63,634 nt of DNA, taken from positions 1 through 63,634 of the forward strand of contig JAKAVA010000028.1 of NCBI GenBank assembly GCA_021827645.1. Direction: 5' to 3'. Under the pieces are notes generated by a model. It ran no database searches. It was not told the origin of the DNA and worked only from the letters and a program-made list of their open reading frames with translations. The stretch comes from Planctomycetota bacterium (GTDB taxonomy: Bacteria > Planctomycetota > Phycisphaerae > WQYP01). Of the stretch, positions 30,448 to 40,864 are shown piece by piece (the first letter of the stretch is position 1; every line of letters starts with the position of its first letter). A program made the position numbers and the translations under genes.

Positions 30448-30924
30448 TTACCAGGCAAAGTGAGAGAAGGCGCGATTGGCCTCGGCCATCTTGTGCACAT
30501 TTTCACGGTTGGCGATGGCGGCCCCTTCACGGCGGCTGGCCGCGATGAGTTCTTCGGCGAGGCGTTCGCACATGGGCTTGCCGGTTTTTGCACGAGCCGC
30601 TTCGAGAATCCAGCGGAAGGCGAGGCTCTGTTGACGTTTGCGGTTCACGGCCATGGGGACCTGATAGTTCTGACCGCCGACACGTCGTGAACGGGTTTCG
30701 ATATTGGGTTTGACATTATTGATTGCGGTCTCGAAGACTTCAATCGGTTTCATATCTTTGACTTTTTCGCCGATGATTTCCATGGCGTCATAAAAAACCT
30801 TTTGAGCCGTCGATTTCTTGCCATCGTACATCAGGCAGTTGATGAATTTGGCGACGACGAGCGATCCATGGACAGGATCGGGCTTGAGAGCGGTTCGACT
30901 GACCGTAAACGATTTAGCACCCAT
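30448..30924 (-). CDS. rpsG: 30S ribosomal protein uS7
   Basis: 158 residues, normal length. uS7 nucleates assembly of the 16S 3' domain (head). Conserved blocks: [60 protein letters not shown] (family ..R...Al.wl), and [17 protein letters not shown] with AAGGGG six bases upstream. It follows rpsL after 132 bases on the same strand. In most bacteria fusA and tuf follow; here the operon ends with a terminator and an unrelated gene. Confidence 0.95.
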   Translation of the reverse strand: MGAKSFTVSRTALKPDPVHGSLVVAKFINCLMYDGKKSTAQKVFYDAMEIIGEKVKDMKPIEVFETAINNVKPNIETRSRRVGGQNYQVPMAVNRKRQQSLAFRWILEAARAKTGKPMCERLAEELIAASRREGAAIANRENVHKMAEANRAFSHFAW

Positions 30925-31056
30925 TTGGGTCCCCTTTTTCTCCGTATCGCATCATGCCGATGCGGGATACTTACAGGTTGCTGCCGCTTTCAGCCGGGCA
31001 ACGGAGCTGTACAGAATTAGTACCGGGCAACGCCGAGTCACCCGATGGGAATATCA

Positions 31057-31428
31057 TCACTTGGGCTTTTTAGCGCCATATTTGGACCGGCTGCGGCGAC
31101 GGGCTTCAACACCGCCGGCATCGAGCACACCGCGGACGATGTGGTAACGGACGCCGGGCAGATCGCGAACTCGGCCGCCGCGGACGAGCACAATGGAGTG
31201 TTCCTGAAGATTATGATCAATGCCGGGGATGTAGGCTGTGACTTCCTTTCCATTGGAGAGGCGCACACGGGCGACTTTCCGGAGAGCGGAGTTGGGTTTC
31301 TTGGGGGTCATGGTTTTGACCACCAGACAGACGCCGCGTTTGGCGGGGCAGGCTTCGAGGTCTTTGACCTTGTTGATGCGCTGCAGTGAACGACGCGGCT
31401 TACGAATTAACTGATTGATCGTCGGCAT
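31057..31428 (-). CDS. rpsL: 30S ribosomal protein uS12
   Basis: 123 residues from the ATG at 31426-31428. A longer frame from a GTG (31461) would start at the -10 box, ahead of the likely transcription start, so the shorter form is preferred. The conserved core is present: [44 protein letters not shown]-like [30 protein letters not shown]. The aspartate in [10 protein letters not shown] is the residue RimO methylthiolates. The lysine of TPKKPNSA, a streptomycin-resistance site elsewhere, is wild type. Confidence 0.95.
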   Translation of the reverse strand: MPTINQLIRKPRRSLQRINKVKDLEACPAKRGVCLVVKTMTPKKPNSALRKVARVRLSNGKEVTAYIPGIDHNLQEHSIVLVRGGRVRDLPGVRYHIVRGVLDAGGVEARRRSRSKYGAKKPK

Positions 31429-31463
31429 AGGATTTTCTATTTCTCCAAAATTCCAAGCCACGC

Positions 31464-31493
31464 ATTATAAACCGAAAGTGAGGAAGTTTGCAA
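31464..31493 (-). promoter_or_regulatory. Promoter of rpsL-rpsG
   Basis: Minus strand TTGCAA (-35, 31488-31493), an 18-base spacer and a perfect TATAAT (-10, 31464-31469). The start would be near 31457, leaving a leader of about 30 bases before rpsL. Confidence 0.75.
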
Positions 31494-31618
31494 TATCGCC
31501 GGTAATATTTTTTCCGCTCCGCAACTGAATATCGCGCAGGATTGGGCCTAGGGGCGTGTGGCCTGACCCGCTGCAACGCGTATGCACGGCCGCTGCGGAT
31601 GAAGGGAAAGCGCCAGGT

Positions 31619-31653
31619 AAAAAAAAGACCGGCTCAGGGGATACCTGAGCCGG
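31619..31653 (-). terminator. Strong terminator ending the 16S trailer
   Basis: On the minus strand CCGGCTCAGG and CCTGAGCCGG form a perfect 10-bp stem with a 5-base loop, followed by TC and a run of seven T. This ends transcription that comes from the 16S rRNA gene. Confidence 0.9.
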
Positions 31654-31945
31654 CCATGATGATCAAGGAACATGGTAATCAGTTCCGCGAAAGCGGATAG
31701 AAGGACGCCACCGGACCTGTGTTGCCACAGGTGGTAAGCAAACCATTTCAGGTTTGCAACCGAGAGTGTTCTGACGTTCGTGGGTGGATTGCTCCACGTT
31801 TCCGACTTCGATCGTCTGTTTGCCAATCCGAAGGACGGGCAATCTCTTCCCAAGTCCAACACGGTTAAGTGTCCCGGGCAGCGCTGTGAGACTCTGCGTC
31901 GGGAGCCGATCGTTTAAGCGGAGCCTGATAAGGACTCCTGACAAT
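31619..31945 (-). ncRNA. Candidate structured RNA in the 16S rRNA trailer
   Basis: On the rRNA strand this 327-base stretch folds, by eye, into a chain of hairpins: GGAG-CCT/AGG-CTCC inside CCGAT/ATCGG; TCCCG/CGGGA with inner GCAG/CTGC; ACAC/GTGT; TTGCC-GTCC/GGAT-GGCAA; GTGGA-GCAA-TCCAC (31784-31797); GCAAACC/GGTTTGC (31738-31757); ACCTGTG-GCAA-CACAGGT (31715-31732); CCGC/GCGG; then the terminator. Two loops are GCAA tetraloops on this strand. A 93-codon open frame with a TTG start (31663-31944) covers the same bases but lacks a binding site and recognisable motifs. I do not recognise tmRNA, RNase P, SRP or 6S signatures. It could be an uncharacterised RNA or a folded rRNA trailer. Confidence 0.45.
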
Positions 31946-32018
31946 CGGGGGAGAGGGGAAGTGTTTTGAATAAACTAAACAGTCGATGAGAATCGGACCA
32001 CGATCCAGATTAATCCTC

Positions 32019-33544
<1,526 letters not shown>

Positions 33545-34142
33545 ATGTCGTTTACCGATTACTCACCGCCGAAGCGGCTTTGGCCGGGTCACATACACCT
33601 TGAAAAGCTTGCCTATTGGCAAAGCTATCAGATGACACGCATTTGACTGCGACCATCTGACCAACTGCTTCCACCGGTGCTGGCTAGAGCATTCGGCAGA
33701 AGACAAGTTGTATTTTCAGAATTCTCAAAGTGACTTGGCTTGCGTTTCGATTTCAGGGTAGAAATCGAAACGACTTTTCAAATCGACTTACACACGAGAG
33801 AGTTCTGATATACCAGCCGGTCAGGGCTGGTTTATCATGTGCAGATTCACGTCGCGACGGATGAAATCATCCGCGTGTGTTGCAACGCATCTGCCACAAT
33901 CTCGTGGCGTCCAAACCATGTTCACTTGTCAAAGAACACATCTACACCGGAGAACCCGGGAGATTTAGCAGAGGGCGTCTGTTTCATCGCCACCTGATAA
34001 ATCACCCGCTTACTACCCGAGGAATAAATCCCTCAAACCGCGGTACTCTGTCGACTTTTCGTCAACTTGTACCACTTGGCCGAGAATTACTCAGGCTCTT
34101 CCGGGGTACGTCTCACATCGACATCATCGATGCGAGAGTTGA
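33545..34142 (-). other. Long 16S rRNA leader
   Basis: About 590 bases between the promoter and the mature 16S 5' end. It holds no supported gene. It is rich in hairpins: a 12-bp perfect stem at 33743-33772, ACCAGCC/GGCTGGT near 33812-33832, GCTTTGCC-AATA-GGCAAGC near 33609-33626, and CCGC-TTCG-GCGG near 33568-33580. The last part includes the 5' half of the processing stem. Confidence 0.6.
33743..33772 (-). repeat. 12-bp perfect hairpin in the rRNA leader
   Basis: CGTTTCGATTTC and GAAATCGAAACG are exact inverted copies separated by 6 bases. It is the longest perfect stem in the leader, 200 bases before the 16S 5' end. Confidence 0.8.
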
Positions 34143-34170
34143 ATGATACCGTCATTCAACTTTTTGTCAA
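34143..34170 (-). promoter_or_regulatory. 16S rRNA promoter
   Basis: Minus strand TTGACA (34165-34170), a 16-base spacer and TATCAT (34143-34148). A 9-bp inverted repeat (GTTGAATGA/TCATTCAAC, 34138-34160) overlaps the -10 box and the spacer, and could be an operator. Transcription would start near 34136. Confidence 0.75.
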
Positions 34171-34362
34171 GCGGTCGGGCTAAAACCACCGTTTTATCCA
34201 AACCACCTGGCGGCCCCACCATTACCGACCGAACCAGCCGATATCAGTTGGGTGAGGCATTGTATGGCAGAGCGAATAAATTGCAAGTGTGCTAAAAAAT
34301 AGAAGTTGCCGTGCATTCACCGTCCCTCTGCCACGGTGCGGCGCACTCACGCAACACTCTCA

Positions 34363-34767
34363 TCAGCCACCGGTGTTGCACACTTCATCCAAGACGCGTT
34401 CCTCAACGAATATTTTCACGCCTGCCGAGAGTGCCAGCGCCACGGCATCGCTGGGGCGGGAGTCGATTTCAATACGTTGTTCATGCTGCAGGACGACCAG
34501 TTTGGCGTAGAAGACGCCGTCCTTGAGTTCGTGGATTACCACGTGCTGGAGTTCACCGCCGAGTTCGGAAATAACATTGCCGAGCAACTGATGCGTGAGC
34601 GGCCTCGGGCTGCGAGCCTCGCGGACGCGGTAATCGATTGCTAGCGCCTCCGACTGACCAATGAACATGGGTAAAACGCGGGATCCGTGACGCTCTTTGA
34701 GGAAAATGGTCTGCTGGTCGGTGGTTTCGGTGATTACGATGCGGATGAGTTGCATTTCAATCGGCAT
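34363..34767 (-). CDS. Bifunctional nuclease (BFN/DUF151) domain protein
   Basis: 134 residues from the ATG at 34765-34767, with GAGGGG upstream; longer versions from ATGs at 34806 and 34854 are possible. The family blocks are clear: LIRIVITETTDQQTIFLKE, RVLPMFIGQSEALAID, RPLTHQLLGNVISELG, VVIHELKDGVFYAKLVV and the signature IDSRPSDAVALALSAGVKIFVEE. The family was named for a plant protein with RNase and DNase activity; in bacteria it is usually a stand-alone protein of unsettled role. It is the last gene of the leftward lipoprotein cluster, 107 bases after the TPR gene. Confidence 0.9.
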   Translation of the reverse strand: MPIEMQLIRIVITETTDQQTIFLKERHGSRVLPMFIGQSEALAIDYRVREARSPRPLTHQLLGNVISELGGELQHVVIHELKDGVFYAKLVVLQHEQRIEIDSRPSDAVALALSAGVKIFVEERVLDEVCNTGG

Positions 34768-34874
34768 AACCGATGTCCCCTCGGACGCGGTGACTGATAG
34801 ATTCATCAACCATGCGGGGAAGCATTTCAGTCGCTGCTCACCGCTGCTGCGCATGATACTGCCAGTACGGGCGT

Positions 34875-36140
34875 TTACGGTAGTCGAACATAAAATACCC
34901 GATACGCGGATGACGGGGTGTAATTAAGGCTGATGGGCGCGCTGATCTGCGGCCCCGCCTCAACGCGGATGACATTGGGACCTTTGCGGAGGTGAAACGG
35001 GGCCACGTAAACCGTGCGCGGCAGCATCTGCCAGTAGCGGGTGTCGGCCTGCGAACTCGCTGCAATTGCCGCCCCGAGGAGCGAGGCACCAAGCCCGGCC
35101 AAGGCGACGGTCTGATCGCGATTATAGGCACCATATTCCGAGGCTGCAAGACCGCCAGCCATCAGTCCCGTGCCCACGACCGCTTTTGCCTCGCGGATGG
35201 TATCCATGGTAAGCCAGCGTTTTTCCTGAGCCAGGGCAAGAAGATTGGCCATGGCACTTTGCTGCACACCGCGGACACGGTGCTGATTATCCCAGACAAT
35301 CAGTGGCGGCGGCGGCCCGACCTGCCAGGGGGCGGGCGTAAATACCGTCTGCTGCCCATACATGCCGGCAGGACGGCGCCTCGGGCCGTGGCCATAGTCG
35401 ACAAAGATCAGGGCATTGGTGCGCGGATCGTCTATCTTTGCAATCACGGGAGCCAGATCTGGATCAAGACTTTGAGCACGCTCAAAATTGGCGCGGGCCA
35501 GATGCGGGTGCCCCAATTTCAGATAGCAGAGGCCGAGGCCGAAATAGCCAAGGGTAAAGTTGGAATCGGTGCGGGCAAATCGCTGGGCGGGTGGCATGGA
35601 GACATTGGGGTTGCTGTATTTTCTGAGCCGAAAGAGGCTGTTTTGAAAAGCGGCCCGCGCATTTTGATATTCCCCTTTGATGAGAAAGATCAGGCCCAGG
35701 TAATAATGGGCCATGGCCCGCTCAAACGGCTGCCCTTTCCAGACTTTGAGCCCGTCATAGAGTACGACCGCACCGAGCACTCGGCTGCCGGTGTTGACGT
35801 TGACGCTGTTCATGATGCGGTAAGCCGTGAGAAACGCCTGCTGGGCATGATTCAGATTGCCAGCGGCCAGGGCGCAGGAACCGTAGCGGCAGTTATTGAG
35901 GACAAAATCACGATTTGGCTTTTTGATCAGCGGGGCCATGACGGCGGCGGCCTGGCGGTACTGCCCGGAATAATACAGTTCCGTTGCTTCGCGCACACGA
36001 AGACCGCTATCGCTGCATGCCGCCATGCAGGCGGAGAGAATGACCGCGCCGGCGGCCAGGGCGATACGGGGCAGCCGGGCGCAGATGGGCGTGCCCGCCA
36101 CGGGGGTTATGTTATTTTTTTCATGCCTAGCCATCCGCAT
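34875..36140 (-). CDS. COG3014-like TPR lipoprotein
   Basis: 421 residues. The N-terminus has a hydrophobic stretch with Cys residues (LSACMAACSDSG, about 35-46) that can serve as a lipobox. Helical repeats follow: REATELYYSGQYRQAAAVMAPL (about 50-72), AHYYLGLIFLIKGEYQNARAAF (about 144-165), and GYFGLGLCYLKLGHPHLARANFERAQ (about 200-225), typical TPR units. The C-terminal part contains IFVDYGHGPRR, an Ala/Gly-rich segment and a beta-rich end. In other bacteria COG3014 lipoproteins sit next to LpoB-like genes, exactly as here. Likely outer-membrane anchored on the periplasmic face. Function is unproven. Confidence 0.72.
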   Translation of the reverse strand: MRMARHEKNNITPVAGTPICARLPRIALAAGAVILSACMAACSDSGLRVREATELYYSGQYRQAAAVMAPLIKKPNRDFVLNNCRYGSCALAAGNLNHAQQAFLTAYRIMNSVNVNTGSRVLGAVVLYDGLKVWKGQPFERAMAHYYLGLIFLIKGEYQNARAAFQNSLFRLRKYSNPNVSMPPAQRFARTDSNFTLGYFGLGLCYLKLGHPHLARANFERAQSLDPDLAPVIAKIDDPRTNALIFVDYGHGPRRRPAGMYGQQTVFTPAPWQVGPPPPLIVWDNQHRVRGVQQSAMANLLALAQEKRWLTMDTIREAKAVVGTGLMAGGLAASEYGAYNRDQTVALAGLGASLLGAAIAASSQADTRYWQMLPRTVYVAPFHLRKGPNVIRVEAGPQISAPISLNYTPSSAYRVFYVRLP

Positions 36141-36149
36141 ACTGCCCCG

Positions 36150-36782
36150 TCAATATAAAAAACTGCTGTGAACGACTTTTTGCATTTCATAACTCCCCTG
36201 CCAGATGATCCGTCCGCTGTCGATGTGGGTGAGATAAAACGTGCACAGATAATAATCGCTGCGGAGTTTGGGCGCCACATGGGTATCGGCATAAAAAGTG
36301 GCCTGGAGTGCGTACTGCGGCACAAGCCTTTCCGACCCGCTCCCGCCGGCCATGGTCTGCCGGTGTACCTGCAGGAAGCGACTGCGGCTGATGACAAAAA
36401 CGAATCGCGACTGGAGCGACCGGTGGGACGAGAGCAGCAGGCGTATCCGATGCAGAAACGCATCTCCCTGCCCGCGGGTGATGATGGAATTGGTTTCATT
36501 GACCAGGGGCGTCAGGGCGATGACCATGGGCCTGCGGGCGGTCAGGCGGGCGAGAACCGGGCTTGAGGCGATATCCGCGGCCATCCGGTCGGTCATGACG
36601 ATCAGATTATGCGAATCGATGAAGGTGTTGCGGGCGTGCGGATTGATGGCATCGGTCGCGCAGCCGGCGAGCAGGGCCAGCGAGATTACACAGGTGATGC
36701 GGCAGGCGGCGAGGAGCCAACGCCTCTCCAGCCGGCAGATCGGCCGGAGATTGCCGCTGGGGAGTGGGATGCAGGTAGGCAT
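36150..36782 (-). CDS. LpoB-like lipoprotein, paralogue 2
   Basis: 210 residues from the ATG at 36780-36782. Lipobox LALLAGC near residue 40, after an Arg-rich start. The domain of about 170 residues shares with its neighbour MTDRMAADI, SERLVPQYALQATFY and DYYLCTFYLTHIDSGRIIWQGSYEM. These match the LpoB fold, whose E. coli member activates the peptidoglycan synthase PBP1b from the outer membrane. It lies 9 bases ahead of the TPR lipoprotein gene, so they are probably co-translated. The PBP partner is not in the window; the role in cell-wall synthesis is inference. Confidence 0.72.
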   Translation of the reverse strand: MPTCIPLPSGNLRPICRLERRWLLAACRITCVISLALLAGCATDAINPHARNTFIDSHNLIVMTDRMAADIASSPVLARLTARRPMVIALTPLVNETNSIITRGQGDAFLHRIRLLLSSHRSLQSRFVFVISRSRFLQVHRQTMAGGSGSERLVPQYALQATFYADTHVAPKLRSDYYLCTFYLTHIDSGRIIWQGSYEMQKVVHSSFLY

Positions 36783-36892
36783 GATGCTGTTTGCTCCGTC
36801 AGGAAAGAGCACGACCGGGACCATCGACGCGGGTGCCGGGAGAGATACCGGGCGGGTTCATGCATATCCCGGTCGCAGCCAACCAGAATGTT

Positions 36893-37516
36893 TTAATATA
36901 GATTCAATGTACGCACCTCGTACTTTCCGTCCCAGATCAACTGGCCGGTGCGAATATCGACCAGTTGAAACTCACAAAGGTAATAGGTGGTGGCCGAATT
37001 GGGCAGATCGTAAAACACGCCGGTGAGGGCATACTGCGGGATCAGGCGGCCGGAGACGGGCGCTGCACCGCGGCTGCTTTGTTCAAAGCCGCCGGTATTG
37101 GGCCCCAGCGTCTCCTGCTGCAACTGGGCCAACTGCTGGGGTGGCAGGGTAAAGGCGATTTCATTGCCGGCATATTTGGCCAGCAAGGTTCGCATGCGGG
37201 CGAGATAAATTTGATCATTCTGCCACGGGGTGCTGGTCTGGTTGCGGATGCTGGTGACCTGGATGACGACTTTATTGGGGTTATTGGCGATCTGCGGGAT
37301 TTTAAGCAGGTCGGCGGCGAGTTTATCGGTCATGTCCACCAGATCGCGGCTTTGGAGCCCCGCATCACCCGGTACAAACTGCGACACCCCCGGCCGGTAA
37401 TAGCTGTAGCCAGGCGATGAGCAGCCAGCGAGCAGCAGCAGACACGCCGCCGCAACCGTCAACGCGAGGACCTTAAGGAAATTGGGGTGATTATTTTTTC
37501 TTGCCAACATGTCCAT
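36893..37516 (-). CDS. LpoB-like lipoprotein, paralogue 1
   Basis: About 207 residues; start uncertain among ATGs at 37528, 37516 and 37510. Signal peptide with lipobox LLLAGCSSPG (Cys near residue 31). The LpoB-type domain has VDMTDKLAADLLKIPQI, VIQVTSIRNQTS, GRLIPQYALTGVFYDLP, TYYLCEFQLVDIRTGQLIWDGKYEVR. It is the more canonical of the two copies. First gene of the leftward cluster LpoB1-LpoB2-TPR lipoprotein-BFN. Presence of two unequal copies suggests a paired or alternative activator system. Confidence 0.75.
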   Translation of the reverse strand: MDMLARKNNHPNFLKVLALTVAAACLLLLAGCSSPGYSYYRPGVSQFVPGDAGLQSRDLVDMTDKLAADLLKIPQIANNPNKVVIQVTSIRNQTSTPWQNDQIYLARMRTLLAKYAGNEIAFTLPPQQLAQLQQETLGPNTGGFEQSSRGAAPVSGRLIPQYALTGVFYDLPNSATTYYLCEFQLVDIRTGQLIWDGKYEVRTLNLY

Positions 37517-37576
37517 CTTCGCACACATCCTTGAATACTTTTTCGGGCCCACCATGCCATGAACCGACGGCCACAT

Positions 37577-38019
37577 CCGAGTTCGGAACGGCAGCGAGCC
37601 GGACCCTACATTATGTTAAGGCGCGAGCGGCCAATTTCCACTCCAGCCAACCTACCATGAGTTTAACGCCTGCGATTCGCTGTTGTTACTCCTGGGATGA
37701 GATTGGCGAAATTCGGGCGGAAAGGCCCATTGTGATTGGGCTCGGCCCCTCGAGGGGAGGTGAATCCTGAAATTGCCGCCCAGCTTGCGAGCGGCCATCA
37801 TACGCAAACGCGAATATTATAAGTGAAATTTGCCGCCGATAAAATCATGTATTAAACTTCGCCGGGGATAAGCAGAGCAACAAAAGGTTTGGGACTCGAG
37901 TCGCGCGCGGATTGAGCGAAGGCGGCTGGTGTCTGCGTGGCTGCCCGCGATTGCTTTTGCGCGGGAAAATCAGCTGATTTACCAAAAGCGTCAGCCATCC
38001 AGTTATGGGAAGGATTTTT
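37577..38019. other. Intergenic region before the PEP-CTERM gene
   Basis: About 440 bases between divergent genes. Both promoters should be here, but I see no clear box pair, no RNA gene and no coding frame with support. Confidence 0.35.
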
Positions 38020-38913
38020 ATGTTTCAGGGTAAAGCTAAATCGATCGGATTGGGAATCGCGTTCGCCGCTGTCATTGCGGCCGGCAGCATGTCGAATGAG
38101 GCGCATGCCACCGTGGCGGTGCAGACGGTTCCAGTCGCCATGACCATTACACCAACGCAAAATATTGACAACGCGTTTGCGATTTTGGGGACCGCGATCC
38201 CGAGTTCCAGCAGCGGGAGTTACTTCAATGGTGATTTTGCGTATTTAGGAAACCTGAACAGTGGAACCAGTTACACGGTCAGCAGTCCGAGTGTAGAGGA
38301 CAATGGAAACATCTATGGCACGATTATCGGGTTGGCGCCGGCGCCGGCAGGATCAACCACGCAAAATGTCATCCTTGGATTGGGAAGTTCGTCTGCTGAC
38401 AACGCCATCACGAATAATGTGGCGCTTTCCACTTACGTCAACTATCTTGCGGCACTGATTCCCTCGTCTTTCAGCTACACCAACAGCACGGGTACGACAT
38501 TTACCGTATCGGGCATCAACATCAGTGCCACCGACCCCAAAACATCGGTGGATGAAATCCTTAACGGAACCTACCCCGCAACTCTGACTGTATCTTCTGG
38601 TGGAATAACCTTCTACGACCAGTCAACAGACGTGATTCCATACTCAGTCACGGTTGGCTCGAAAACGTACAATCCCATTTCGGTTGGGACGACCTTTAAC
38701 TTCAGTCTGCCGATCAGTTCGGATGTGGCGACGGCGCTGAGCCAAAACGCCATTTCGCTCAACTCCGGTGGGGAATTGGTGAATTTTGACAGTCCGACTA
38801 ATGTGGGCACGATATCCGTATCCGAATCCACGGCCACGCCGGAGCCGACGGCCGCTGCCATGCTCGGTTTGATGGCGGTTGGGAGTTTGGCTTTGCTGCG
38901 CCGCCGGAGTTGA
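38020..38913 (+). CDS. PEP-CTERM secreted protein
   Basis: 297 residues from the ATG at 38020, which has GGAAGGA just upstream; the five-codon longer form is less likely. Signal peptide to about residue 31 (FAAVIAAGSMSNEAHA). The mature protein is Ser/Thr/Asn rich with a beta-sandwich look and no cysteine. The end reads ATPEPTAAAMLGLMAVGSLALLRRRS: PEP motif, helix and Arg cluster, the sorting signal handled by exosortase. Typical of surface or matrix proteins of planctomycetes. No functional domain is recognised, and no exosortase or PEP-CTERM regulator is nearby. Confidence 0.88.
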   Translation: MFQGKAKSIGLGIAFAAVIAAGSMSNEAHATVAVQTVPVAMTITPTQNIDNAFAILGTAIPSSSSGSYFNGDFAYLGNLNSGTSYTVSSPSVEDNGNIYGTIIGLAPAPAGSTTQNVILGLGSSSADNAITNNVALSTYVNYLAALIPSSFSYTNSTGTTFTVSGINISATDPKTSVDEILNGTYPATLTVSSGGITFYDQSTDVIPYSVTVGSKTYNPISVGTTFNFSLPISSDVATALSQNAISLNSGGELVNFDSPTNVGTISVSESTATPEPTAAAMLGLMAVGSLALLRRRS

Positions 38914-39183
38914 AGCGGGCCATGGTGCCCACTTTAAGGGGTAAATCTGCCAAGAATCGACGTGTGGAGCCAGTATTCGGGCCATGGGACTTAGGCGGTC
39001 TCGTGGCCTGAACTTTTGGCCTGCGAGTGATCCCTTGCTGAAGCGAGTTTTTGCAGCCGGATGCCAGGAGTTTGGGAAGCATTTGCCGAAGCGATTTGCA
39101 CCGAAGTTTCTAAAATTTCAAAACCGCTTGAAATCCCCCCCGGCCAGTCACTACCATATTGGTTTATGGAGTGATGTGCTTTT

Positions 39184-40548
39184 ATGAGCCAAACAGAAAC
39201 TGCCCCTTCGACTTTCGAACCGTCCATTGATCAAACGACCGCGCCCAAAAAGAATCTTGGCGACATCTTCGCCTTGGCCGTGGGAACGACCACCACCATG
39301 TGGGCGACGGCCTATCTGTGCCGAATACCGGGTGCGCTGGTGCCGAGCCCCGCGATCCTGGTTTTAATGCTTCTGATTTTGGTGGGTGGAGGAGTGGTTG
39401 GCGGATGGCGGACGGCGCGCGGGCCGCGGGCAGGGCTTTATTCCGGTTTAATCGTCGGGCTGTTGAATCTCATGATCCTGGGATCGCTGGGTCATGATCT
39501 TTCCAATGATCAGCGTATCATTCATTATTACTGCATCTCGCTGCCGTTATCGGTCATCATCTGCGGCGGACTCGGTTTTCTCGGGGCATTGATCGGCAGC
39601 CGCCTTAACCCTGAGCGCAGGCAACGAATCTATCCCATCGGCGCATTTCCTCTGGTAACGACGCTTGCCACGCTCTGGCTGATCATGGCCGGGGGCATGG
39701 TCACGGGGATGAACGCCGGTTTATCGGTACCCGATTGGCCGGACACCTTTCACTATGGGATGTTTCTATTTCCGCTGGCGCATATGACGGGGGGAGTGTT
39801 CTTTGAGCATACGCACCGACTTTTCGGCTGCCTGGTGGGACTGGTAACCCTGATCCAGGCGGTTTATATCTGGCGGCATGAAAATCGACGATGGGTTCGC
39901 TGGTTGTCCGTCACGGCATTGGTTATGGTCATTATTCAGGGAATGATGGGTGGATTGCGGGTAACCGGGCACTTTACTCTCGCAACAGCCCGACACGATA
40001 TGGACCCCAGTTCCACACTCGCCGTTGTTCACGGTATTTTCGGACAGATGTTTTTTGCGGTACTCGTTGCGCTTGCGGCAGCATGTTCACGGGCATGGCA
40101 GAGCGGTCTGGTGCAGAAAGCCCGGCCGAGTGCGAAAGTCGGTGTGATGGCGGCCTGGGCACTGGTCGGCATGCTGCTGATCCAGCTGACACTTGGAAGC
40201 ATTCTCCGGCACGAAGGAAAAATTCTGGCGTTGCACATTACCGGAGCCATCATCGTATTGATATTGAGTGTATTCTGCGGGGCACGGGCGTGGGGAGCCA
40301 ACCCGGACCAGCCGATCCTGCAACGAATCGGAATTGCCCTGATCACGATGGTATTTTTGCAGGTCATGCTGGGTGTATCGGCTGTCATTGCTCTCGGAGG
40401 GCAGGGGCCGCTGAGGCATCCCGATATGGCTCAGGCGATTGTCACCACCACCCATCAGGTGGGCGGAGCGGTACTGCTGGCGATTGCCGTTCTTCTGGCC
40501 GTCTGGACGATGCGCCTGGAAAAGCCTCTCGAAACCCAAAGCGCGTGA
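39184..40548 (+). CDS. ctaA: Heme A synthase (CtaA/Cox15 family)
   Basis: 454 residues, about eleven hydrophobic segments. The first 150 residues form an extra four-helix membrane block; the CtaA/Cox15 core starts near 155. Core landmarks: GGMVTGMNAGLSVPDWP, the heme-binding EHTHRLFGCLVG (about 204-215), GGLRVTG, VHGIFGQMFF, LALHITGA and TTHQVGGAVLL, giving four conserved His in paired helices. It oxidises heme O to heme A for aa3-type cytochrome oxidase. The N-terminal extension is unusual and may be a fused unknown membrane domain. No cytochrome oxidase or ctaB gene is in the window. Confidence 0.85.
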   Translation: MSQTETAPSTFEPSIDQTTAPKKNLGDIFALAVGTTTTMWATAYLCRIPGALVPSPAILVLMLLILVGGGVVGGWRTARGPRAGLYSGLIVGLLNLMILGSLGHDLSNDQRIIHYYCISLPLSVIICGGLGFLGALIGSRLNPERRQRIYPIGAFPLVTTLATLWLIMAGGMVTGMNAGLSVPDWPDTFHYGMFLFPLAHMTGGVFFEHTHRLFGCLVGLVTLIQAVYIWRHENRRWVRWLSVTALVMVIIQGMMGGLRVTGHFTLATARHDMDPSSTLAVVHGIFGQMFFAVLVALAAACSRAWQSGLVQKARPSAKVGVMAAWALVGMLLIQLTLGSILRHEGKILALHITGAIIVLILSVFCGARAWGANPDQPILQRIGIALITMVFLQVMLGVSAVIALGGQGPLRHPDMAQAIVTTTHQVGGAVLLAIAVLLAVWTMRLEKPLETQSA

Positions 40549-40864
40549 GCTGCGGGATCGCCCCATAAATCCATGCAGTTCGTGCGTCCATTCGAACGAT
40601 GACGATTGGCCGATCAACGCGGCTTAACGGCAGCGACTATTATCGCACCATTGATCATCCCCACCGCCGATGGCGGCACGTCATCCGCCGGATTAATAAT
40701 TCTTGCTAAACTCTCTGACCCACTTCGCCGAATAGATAGTTGTCAATTCCTGATGGTTCAGAAGTGAACCGGAAGAATGAAGAAATACGGCGAAGAGCTT
40801 CTCATGCGTATGGAGATCGTTTTTCGCCTTTACCAATGCGGGTCAGGCCCGGGGAGTACGAATC
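40549..40864. other. Intergenic region before the cupin gene
   Basis: 316 bases. It ends with the cupin gene's binding site (GGGGAG). I see no RNA gene and no convincing promoter. Confidence 0.35.

Noticed and set aside
31663..31944. 93-codon open frame in the 16S trailer
   Set aside because: TTG start, no ribosome binding site, no motif, and the bases are explained better by RNA hairpins; not fully excluded.
34138..34165. Hairpin plus T-run on the plus strand that looks like a terminator
   Set aside because: No plus-strand gene precedes it; the same bases form the -35/-10 promoter of the 16S gene on the minus strand.
34992..36158. A 388-codon open frame antisense to the TPR lipoprotein
   Set aside because: Shadow; the minus-strand protein has a lipobox and TPR repeats.
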